Source of the DNA: Spirochaetales bacterium
GTDB taxonomy: Bacteria > Spirochaetota > Spirochaetia > JABMQR01
Direction of reading: 5' to 3'
DNA length: 13,957 nucleotides
Assembly (NCBI GenBank): GCA_023139255.1
Contig: JAGLNY010000263.1
Location: 1 to 13,957 of the forward strand
Shown here: piece by piece, positions 1 through 6,012 of the stretch
Position numbering within the stretch: the first letter of the stretch is position 1
Layout: each line of letters starts with the position of its first letter
The notes under the pieces: model-generated
What the model was told of the DNA's origin: nothing
The model's database searches: none
Seen by the model: the letters and a program-made list of their open reading frames with translations, nothing else
Translations under genes and position numbers: made by a program

Positions 1-748
1 GCCCAGTGTCAGGTATGACAGGCCCGTCGTTAATTTTGACAAGTTTGTCATCAACCTTGACAAGCCTGCCGTTTACTTTGGTAAGCCGGCCATCCTCCAT
101 TTCGATGACATGATCCGCAAGATCAGCCATATTAGGATCATGACTGGTCATAATAACAGTGACCCCTTCCTTCTCTATTAAATCCTTGAATATCTTCACC
201 ACCTGCAGCCCGCTGTGTGTGTCGAGTTCTCCCGTAGGTTCGTCCGCAAAGATGATACTTGGTTTGTTGGCTATTGCCCTTGCTATGGCAACACGCTGCT
301 GTTCTCCTCCTGAAAGTTCGTGAGGCCGGTGGATCATCCGCTGTTTGAGATTGACCAATGAGAGACACTTCTCTGCGCGGTTCCTTCGTTCAGCTGTAGG
401 ATAACCGGAAATACGCAGACGAAAATCGATGTTTTCCAGTGCTGACATTAAAGAGATCAATGCAACAGATTGAAAAACAAAGCCGAACTCTTCCCGTCTC
501 AGCTTATCCCGCTGCTCTTCCGATTGCAGGGTAATATCCTGATCCTTGAAGAAAATCTGGCCGATTGCAGGGTAATCGAGGGCACCAATAAGGTTAAGGA
601 GGGTGGTTTTTCCCGATCCTGACGGTCCCTGAAGAAGGGTAAAGCTGTTCGGCTCGATAGTTAGACTGATATTGTTAACGGCGTGGATTACTTCACTGCC
701 GACTTTAAATGACCGTGTGATATTTTCCATGCGAATTAGAGATTCCAT
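1..748 (-). CDS. ABC transporter ATP-binding protein, MacB/LolD type (3' end outside window)
   Basis: This is the nucleotide-binding subunit that would power the FtsX-type permease encoded just upstream. The frame is open for 249 codons from ATG 748 to the window edge, so the C-terminus is missing. Visible motifs are Walker A GPSGSGKTT (about residues 41-49), the Q-loop in FVFQS (90-94), the signature LSGGEQQRVAIARA (145-158), Walker B IIFADEPT (165-172) with the following GELD, and the H-loop histidine in TSHD (201-204). The layout is typical of the MacB/LolD/FtsE branch. The ATG lies 4 nt after the permease stop, and the Shine-Dalgarno GGGGAGG (758-764) is inside the permease end, so translation is probably coupled. 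The usual domain ends near residue 220. Beyond it the protein continues with tandem heptads of the form G-x-L-V-K-V-N/D (220-240), which is unusual. The exported substrate cannot be told. Confidence 0.93.
   Translation of the reverse strand, partial: MESLIRMENITRSFKVGSEVIHAVNNISLTIEPNSFTLLQGPSGSGKTTLLNLIGALDYPAIGQIFFKDQDITLQSEEQRDKLRREEFGFVFQSVALISLMSALENIDFRLRISGYPTAERRNRAEKCLSLVNLKQRMIHRPHELSGGEQQRVAIARAIANKPSIIFADEPTGELDTHSGLQVVKIFKDLIEKEGVTVIMTSHDPNMADLADHVIEMEDGRLTKVNGRLVKVDDKLVKINDGPVIPDTG
8..91 (-). repeat. Tandem 21-bp (heptapeptide) repeats in the ATPase tail
   Basis: Four consecutive in-frame 21-bp units code for the residues just after the ATPase core: 91-71 (GRLTKVN), 70-50 (GRLVKVD), 49-29 (DKLVKIN) and a degenerate fourth, 28-8 (DGPVIPD). 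The first three share L, K and a beta-branched residue at fixed positions and are visibly similar in DNA (CTTGTCAAG in units 2 and 3). The alternating hydrophobic and charged pattern suggests stacked short beta-strands, which is inference. More units could lie beyond the left edge. Confidence 0.7.
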
Positions 749-752
749 GCAG

Positions 753-3632
753 CTAATCCTCCCCGATTTTCAGTGCCTGATGCACATTAAGACGTGAAAT
801 TATCACCCTGAAAAGCATGATACCGACAATAATCATCAGAAAACCGATAATATAAATCTGCAGAAAATCCTTAGGCAGGTTCACTATCCTGAATGGCGGC
901 ACCTGCTCCGCTGAGGCGTACACGAGTTGGATAAGGGGGATGAACAGGTAACCGGCAATCCTGCCTATTACTATTCCCAAAACAATCGCCGTCCCGGACG
1001 TCATGACGTGCTCCCAAACAAGCATCCGGGTAACATATTTCTTTTCCATCCCCATTGCCCTGATAATACCGAACTGAAGCATGCGGGATTTTAGTGAAAG
1101 AATCCAATAGATAACAAAACCTGCAATTGCGATAACAATACTAACGAGAAATCCAAGAGTGAGAACACCATTTATACCCTGAAGCATTGGGTCATTCTTT
1201 GCGGCAATAATTTCCTGTTGAGCATCAGTTATACTGAGAACTTCGATAGAACTCTCTTCAATAGCAGAAAAAATTTCAGCGCTTGCAGCATCAGGTTTTT
1301 TTGTTACCCAGACTTCATAGGGTTCAATAGCCATTTTTGCATGAATAAAACTGAGATTTGCAACTATAAATTGATGTCCGGCCCCTCCGGGACGATTGGC
1401 TGTTTTTTCTCTGGGATTGATGGATGGCCAGTAGTCTATAAAGGCATAGATAATGCCCTCGATGGAACTCTGGCTTTTCCAGGAAATCATGACTGAATCC
1501 CCCAGATTGAGATCATATGCCTCCTGCATCGACGTAGAGACGAGTATTGCCCGCGGTGAGTGCGCCAGAAGGTTAAGATAGTTGAACCAGTGATAGGGAA
1601 GAAGATCCCGCCTGAACCACGCTGCTTCGGCGAATTCATTGGGGATTATTCCCATAAGTTCAGCAGAACCGGACTTACTGCCGGGTAATTTGATGGAAGC
1701 TCTCGTTTGTCTGAATACCTTGGTTGCTGTCTCTACTCCTTCAAGTTTCAGATACTCGTCGAAGGATGGTTCAACATACTGCGGTCCCGAACTGAAAGAT
1801 GCAGTTGGAGCCTCGGCCATACCGTCAGGGAGACCCGGCCCATCAAGTGATTCAGGTTCGTTTAAATCCTTCCAATAGGGTTTTATAACAATATCGGCAC
1901 CGACACGATACTCTATTTTGTCTTCGGTATTTCTATTGATTGTCCGTGCTGCTGTACTGTTAAAGATTCCAATAGCGAAGGAGAGGATGAGGAAAATCAT
2001 CAAAAACTGCTGGACACCTTCGGATCGGCCGACCTGGATAAATGCCGCATATGTCGATGGTTTCCAGATTTTCCTGCCCAGACGAAAGAGAATATTTACC
2101 AGGAAGGGAAAAATTCTGAGAAAGAGCATTCCCGACCCCAGAATAAACAGCACTGAAATTCCAAAGAGCATCGGGTCGACAGGAAGATTACTACCCTCTG
2201 CCCCGGTGATCAACAGCACCTCCTGCCGGGTCTTATAGCTGTAGAGCCCGTATGCTGAGATCCCGATCAGGATTACATCAAGGAAGAATCGTTTCCAGAA
2301 GATTTTCTTTTTCTTTCGTACCTTCTTTTGTTTATGTTCAACAATGGAAGACCGCGAAAAAAACATAACCGGGAGAAGCATGGTAATGAGAAATATCGCA
2401 AAACCCATCAGGGCGAAAATGTACGCCTTGAGTGAGAGCCTGACAGGGAGAGCAACCCGTTGTACGAACTCCATAAAACCGTTTGCAGAGCCAAGGAGAG
2501 AGCAGATAATAAATCCGCACAGAGGCCCGGCAATTAAAGCAGCTATACCGAGAATAAGCCCTTCTGTAAGGTAGATATTGAATATCTGGCCGCCCCCGGC
2601 ACCCCGGCTTTTTAGGACAGCCATTTCGTTCCGTTCGTTATTAATAACCAGCTGGGAAACCATGTAGATGAAAAAGATCAGCATAAGCAGAACCGGTATT
2701 TGAAGAAACAGGAGAATAATGTTGAGGGTTTGTGCACGTTTCGCGTATGTATCGAAGATAGATAGTGCTGCGAAAGAGAAATCAATTTTGTTCTCCCGGG
2801 CAAGCTTCTTGTAATTATCGAGTATCTGAAGAAATCCCGGAAGGTTTTCAACCCGTATATCTTTATAATTGAGGGCATAGAACCATTTGATGTAGGTAAG
2901 GTTCGAAGCGTATTCGGCAACGAAATCTTTCTCAAATGTGTCGTAGTCAATAAAGAGGTTTGTAGCGAAATCTCTTCTCTGATTAAACCAAAACAGGTCA
3001 GACGTCTCTTTAATAGTAAAAATACCGACTATACGGATCTGGAAGATCTCTTCATCAGACAGCATATTACTTACTTGGTAAGTCCTGTCCATAACCATGT
3101 CGAGACTGATTAGCGCATCTTTACTGGCGATAACCTCGTACACGCCATTTTTAGGTATGGGATCGTACATGCGGCCATGTGTAATATCTATATGATCAGT
3201 CATGCCCATCATGGTTACAATCTTCAGGTTCGCACGCCTGTTTTCGTCATCAGGGCGTTCGGGGTCTGTGCACAGCAAATAATCAAGGGTGAGGTGTCTG
3301 GTTGTCTCGAGAACTTCCAGGTTGAGTCCCGGAAGAAGATCCGATTCGATGTTATTGTTGACATAATTGTAGAATGCAATCCTTGATGGATCAGGCTGCG
3401 GATTGTAGAAGTTGTATTTTGCCGAGATGGTTCCCGGGTAGATATTACGGTTCACCTGAAATTGTTCCAGATCGCGGACGAGCATGCGCTGCATAATACC
3501 GCCGGTGTACATTGGGACACTGCTTATAAAGGCCACGGCAAGAAGTGATCCGACAGCCAAACAAACAACCATCCAACTATTGTGGAGCATTTTCTGGAGT
3601 ACAATCCGTAACATTGCTGCCTGCCCTTTCAC
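753..3632 (-). CDS. ABC transporter permease with two FtsX domains (MacB/LolC-E-like)
   Basis: This 959-residue inner-membrane permease is presumably the partner of the ATPase and lipoprotein adaptor of the same operon. Hydrophobic segments lie near residues 21-41, 302-330, 352-380, 402-425, 450-466, 487-515, 541-560, 823-848, 873-900 and 923-943, about ten membrane spans. Large extracytoplasmic domains fill 45-300 and 565-820. FtsX signatures appear twice: NERNEMAVLKSRGAGGGQI after the second span and MLQFGIIRAMGMEKKYVTRM near 851-870. It therefore looks like two 4-TM permease halves fused, plus two extra spans. A basic stretch KKVRKKKK (436-443) marks a cytoplasmic loop. The longest reading starts at GTG 3632, 9 nt after the adaptor stop. 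ATG 3614 (MLRIVLQK) is preceded by AAAGGGCAGG and is an equally good start. Such systems are mechanotransducers for export of peptides, lipoproteins or drugs; the substrate is unknown here. Confidence 0.9.
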   Translation of the reverse strand: MKGQAAMLRIVLQKMLHNSWMVVCLAVGSLLAVAFISSVPMYTGGIMQRMLVRDLEQFQVNRNIYPGTISAKYNFYNPQPDPSRIAFYNYVNNNIESDLLPGLNLEVLETTRHLTLDYLLCTDPERPDDENRRANLKIVTMMGMTDHIDITHGRMYDPIPKNGVYEVIASKDALISLDMVMDRTYQVSNMLSDEEIFQIRIVGIFTIKETSDLFWFNQRRDFATNLFIDYDTFEKDFVAEYASNLTYIKWFYALNYKDIRVENLPGFLQILDNYKKLARENKIDFSFAALSIFDTYAKRAQTLNIILLFLQIPVLLMLIFFIYMVSQLVINNERNEMAVLKSRGAGGGQIFNIYLTEGLILGIAALIAGPLCGFIICSLLGSANGFMEFVQRVALPVRLSLKAYIFALMGFAIFLITMLLPVMFFSRSSIVEHKQKKVRKKKKIFWKRFFLDVILIGISAYGLYSYKTRQEVLLITGAEGSNLPVDPMLFGISVLFILGSGMLFLRIFPFLVNILFRLGRKIWKPSTYAAFIQVGRSEGVQQFLMIFLILSFAIGIFNSTAARTINRNTEDKIEYRVGADIVIKPYWKDLNEPESLDGPGLPDGMAEAPTASFSSGPQYVEPSFDEYLKLEGVETATKVFRQTRASIKLPGSKSGSAELMGIIPNEFAEAAWFRRDLLPYHWFNYLNLLAHSPRAILVSTSMQEAYDLNLGDSVMISWKSQSSIEGIIYAFIDYWPSINPREKTANRPGGAGHQFIVANLSFIHAKMAIEPYEVWVTKKPDAASAEIFSAIEESSIEVLSITDAQQEIIAAKNDPMLQGINGVLTLGFLVSIVIAIAGFVIYWILSLKSRMLQFGIIRAMGMEKKYVTRMLVWEHVMTSGTAIVLGIVIGRIAGYLFIPLIQLVYASAEQVPPFRIVNLPKDFLQIYIIGFLMIIVGIMLFRVIISRLNVHQALKIGED

Positions 3633-3641
3633 ACCAGGAGT

Positions 3642-4646
3642 CTATCGAAGAACAATGAGCTCACCTTCTTCGAGCCCCTTTACGACTTCCGCCTCAGTCG
3701 AGTTCTCAATACCTGTTTGAATATTCCGTTCTGTCCGGATTCCATCTTCCAGTATATATACAAATTTTCTGCCCATATAATGCTGTATCTGGTTTCGCGG
3801 GATTATAAGCGTATCCTCGCTCTGTTCAAGAATAAGGTATACGCCGGCACTATCCCCTTTCTCTACGATATCAACGGGAAGATCATCAACCTTAAATATA
3901 ATCTGCCGCTTTTGAGAATCCGGGGCATCAAAAGGAAACTGTGCGGGAGTCATAATAACCTTTCCATCGTAATCAGCTTTTTCTATTACGACCTTGACCT
4001 GCATACCTAAACGAAATTCCGAAAGAGAGCTTCCCTGGTAGGAAAGATAGAGTTCTGAAATGTCGGCCACCTGGAACATTGTTTTATAGGATGAGATAAA
4101 ATCCCCTTCGGATACATTTGCAATATAGATTACCTCTCCCGCCATGGGAGATCGCAGGAGGGAACGCTCCTCCTTCGCAAACTGCTCATCAAGAGAGAGT
4201 TGGATAAGCTGGATGTCAAGGTCTGCTATCTCCAGTTCGAGTCTGTCGGAACCGAGAATTTCCTTTCGCTCAAGGGTTAATTCGGCTCTTTTCTTCTGGA
4301 TTTCCAGCTGCTTGATCAGGGTTTCAAGATTATCGATTTCCAGGACGGCAAGTACATCTCCTTCATCCACAACGTCGCCGTAATCAACCTCAATAGAGGC
4401 AAGGCGGCCGGTCATCGATTTATAGGAGACCGAATGCTGCTGGGCATAGACGAAATAGCCGGTTACACGGACACTGTCTTCGATAGTTCCACGCTTGACG
4501 GGGATGGTCCTGTATTTTATTTCCGGTGTTTCCATAACAGGCGGCGCCAATAATCTTTCTTCCCTTGGAAAAAGAAAACAGCCTGAAAGGAGAAAAGACA
4601 AAAGCAGAACAGCAAACAACATCTTCATTATTTTATTTGGCATCAT
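3642..4646 (-). CDS. HlyD/MacA-family periplasmic adaptor, predicted lipoprotein
   Basis: This adaptor subunit of the tripartite-type ABC exporter is 334 residues long. A lipoprotein signal is clear: basic N-terminus, hydrophobic core and lipobox LSGC with C23 as the lipidated residue. It continues with one half of a lipoyl-like domain (about 78-103, GRLASIEVDYGDVVDEGDVLAVLE), a short charged coiled coil (105-160), the second lipoyl half (162-183, SPMAGEVIYI...SEGD), a beta-barrel (about 195-270) and a membrane-proximal domain ending GLEEGELIVLR. The hairpin is short (about 28 residues per arm), as in adaptors that may not reach a TolC channel. The operon order is adaptor, permease, ATPase, and no outer-membrane channel gene is in the window. 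Candidate starts are ATG 4646, 4643, 4628 and 4622. None has a good Shine-Dalgarno, and the promoter sits immediately upstream, so leaderless translation from 4646/4643 is possible. Confidence 0.88.
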   Translation of the reverse strand: MMPNKIMKMLFAVLLLSFLLSGCFLFPREERLLAPPVMETPEIKYRTIPVKRGTIEDSVRVTGYFVYAQQHSVSYKSMTGRLASIEVDYGDVVDEGDVLAVLEIDNLETLIKQLEIQKKRAELTLERKEILGSDRLELEIADLDIQLIQLSLDEQFAKEERSLLRSPMAGEVIYIANVSEGDFISSYKTMFQVADISELYLSYQGSSLSEFRLGMQVKVVIEKADYDGKVIMTPAQFPFDAPDSQKRQIIFKVDDLPVDIVEKGDSAGVYLILEQSEDTLIIPRNQIQHYMGRKFVYILEDGIRTERNIQTGIENSTEAEVVKGLEEGELIVLR

Positions 4647-4651
4647 AGTGG

Positions 4652-4680
4652 ATGATAGGATACTATAAAAGAGATGTCAA
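4652..4680 (-). promoter_or_regulatory. Strong sigma-70 type promoter of the ABC export operon
   Basis: On the minus strand TTGACA (4680-4675) is followed after exactly 17 bp by TATCAT (4657-4652). The -35 box is a perfect match and the -10 box has one mismatch. It lies between the stop of the AraC regulator gene and the adaptor gene. The expected transcription start, 6-9 nt past the -10 box, falls at 4646-4643, right on the tandem ATG codons of the adaptor. Confidence 0.65.
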
Positions 4681-4698
4681 TGAAATGAGTACACCGCA

Positions 4699-5490
4699 TT
4701 AAATAATCTTATTCCGGTATACCGCAGGTGAAATATTCCTAAACCTTTTAAAAGCTTTGGAAAAATGAAACCGGTCGGCAAACCCGCACAACCCGGCAAT
4801 CTCTTCTATATTCCGGTTCGAAAACTGGAGAAGCAGACAGGCATGTTCGATCCTCACCCGCAGGTAGTAATCATGAGGAGAGTCCCCTGTCTGAATCCTG
4901 AACAACCGTGAAAAAGCATTAACATTCATCCCGATAACAGCCGCAAGCGACTCGTTTGATAACGGTTTTTCAATGTTCTCTTTTATCAATTCAATGACCC
5001 TCAGAATTCGAAAATCACTTACACTGCTTTCCAGATTATCAGCAGGAATGCGGAGTAATACGGCGATGGCAAGTTGATGGGCCAAAAGAGACAACTCCAC
5101 ATCGGTACTACCCTGCTTTTCAAGCGCACTCTCCAAATCAGACAAAAAGATTTGTAATGATCCATCAAAGCGAAATATCAAAAAATCATTCTTTATACTA
5201 TAAAAAGGGGGACGGGCAATAAAATGGAGGTAAAAATGATAAAAGGGAGTTTGATGTGCTGCACTAAAATCAGTATTCGGAGGTATTACCACAATTTTAT
5301 CCCGGGTTAGCTCAATCTTTTTTTCACCTCTCTCATTATGAATAGTAATGTGACTCTCTCCCTCTTTATTATGATAAACCCTCCAGTAAGGAGCTGACAT
5401 ATTGGTATGATGCCAGGATTCTATTTGTTCCAATGAACAATAGAGTATCTGCAAGTTTGGCTGGTAATAATTCGTGTGAGAATTTGACAT
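4699..5490 (-). CDS. AraC-family transcriptional regulator (cupin sensor plus HTH)
   Basis: This soluble 263-residue regulator has the classical AraC plan. An N-terminal cupin-like ligand-sensing domain spans about 30-95, with ELTRDKIVVIPPNTDFSAAHQ as the strand-turn-strand typical of AraC_binding. It is followed by a linker and the double helix-turn-helix at 160-260. In the HTH, LSNESLAAVIGMNVNAFSRLF is the first element and RNIEEIAGLCGFADRFHFSKAFKRF the second, ending in the usual ISPAVYR. ATG 5490 is the only sensible start; the Shine-Dalgarno is weak. The gene diverges from the glycoside hydrolase remnant at 5583, and the two promoter regions overlap. By analogy with other AraC-type regulators it probably once controlled that sugar-hydrolase gene; this is inference. 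Its own stop lies 52 nt before the ABC export operon, so read-through into that operon is possible because I see no terminator between them. Confidence 0.9.
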   Translation of the reverse strand: MSNSHTNYYQPNLQILYCSLEQIESWHHTNMSAPYWRVYHNKEGESHITIHNERGEKKIELTRDKIVVIPPNTDFSAAHQTPFYHFYLHFIARPPFYSIKNDFLIFRFDGSLQIFLSDLESALEKQGSTDVELSLLAHQLAIAVLLRIPADNLESSVSDFRILRVIELIKENIEKPLSNESLAAVIGMNVNAFSRLFRIQTGDSPHDYYLRVRIEHACLLLQFSNRNIEEIAGLCGFADRFHFSKAFKRFRNISPAVYRNKII

Positions 5491-5506
5491 AAAATTATTC
5501 TATCAT

Positions 5507-5535
5507 GACATAGCATTTTGGTGAATCAGTATTAT
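5507..5535 (+). promoter_or_regulatory. Putative promoter of the glycoside hydrolase remnant
   Basis: ATGACA (5507-5512) and TATTAT (5530-5535) are 17 bp apart, each one mismatch from consensus. They lie about 50 nt upstream of ATG 5583, which has a strong Shine-Dalgarno AGAGGAG (5568-5574). The start signals of the dead gene therefore appear intact. Confidence 0.4.
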
Positions 5536-5564
5536 TATAAAACAACAATAAAAACAGCTGTCAA
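5534..5564 (-). promoter_or_regulatory. Putative promoter of the AraC regulator gene
   Basis: The minus strand carries a perfect TTGACA (5564-5559) and a perfect TATAAT (5539-5534), separated by 19 bp, longer than the ideal 17. It would give a leader of roughly 35-40 nt before ATG 5490. It overlaps the predicted plus-strand promoter, as is common for divergent AraC-type regulators and their targets. Confidence 0.5.
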
Positions 5565-5582
5565 ATTAGAGGAGAAATAGAC

Positions 5583-6012
5583 ATGAGCCGCCATCTCAGA
5601 TTTCGACAAGTCGTGATTTCCGTCATTTCTGTTCTCATCAGCATACACCGCAGAATCCTGAAGGGAAAACGTATGAAGCAGGAGTTATTACCGGCAATAT
5701 TCTCTATTTGGTTCACCCGGTCTTTATCCTCTATCGGGGATATGGAAATATGGAACTCACTGACGGTACAACTTCGGTAACAAAGGGTTGGAGGTCATCG
5801 AAGAGCTGCTTCCGTTACGAGGAACATCTATCGAAATTGGGTTGGAAGAGAATATTAAGAAGATTACCCTGGAGCCGGGTGGAAAAGAGGTTGCTTTTTC
5901 CAGAGAGGATGGAGTCTACACACTGACTATAGAAGAATTCACCTGCCATCAGATGGTGGTTTTTCATTTCATATCGGCTGGAACCGTTTTAGCCCGGGAA
6001 AGTTTCTGGTAG
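5583..6012 (+). pseudogene. Internally deleted, frameshifted glycoside hydrolase remnant (GHL6 / beta-galactosidase trimerisation-like)
   Basis: Three pieces of one protein lie in different frames. Piece 1 starts at ATG 5583 with a good Shine-Dalgarno and reads MSRHLRFRQV, like the N-terminus of hypothetical glycosyl hydrolase 6 proteins (RFRQVHLDFHTS in family members as I remember them). Piece 2 (5615-5749, shifted by 2) reads DFRHFCSHQHTP, then AGVITGNILYLVHPVFILYRGYGN, which resembles the late catalytic and trimerisation region. Piece 3 (5785-5970, another frame) reads GLEVIEELLPLRGT, then IKKITLEPGGKEVAFSREDG and CHQMVVFHF, the typical C-terminal beta-sandwich ending. Stops interrupt each change of frame. 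A full-length member has several hundred residues, so the whole catalytic core and a later block of tens of residues are lost. Piece 3 reads on to a stop at 6010-6012 and overlaps the 3' end of the convergent regulator. Family assignment rests on memory of motifs. Confidence 0.7.

Noticed and set aside
29..91. Possible CRISPR-like direct repeats with TTGACA-like hexamers
   Set aside because: The units are contiguous 21-mers without spacers and lie in frame with the ATPase. The TTGACA matches are part of coding repeats, so neither CRISPR nor promoter is supported.
1218..2574. Several plus-strand frames of 76-106 residues inside the permease gene
   Set aside because: They lie opposite a well-supported FtsX permease, have no motifs and no Shine-Dalgarno.
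5583..5780. Stand-alone 65-residue plus-strand protein
   Set aside because: Only its first ten residues fit the hydrolase family. The rest is an out-of-frame reading of the adjacent family fragment, so it is part of the pseudogene.
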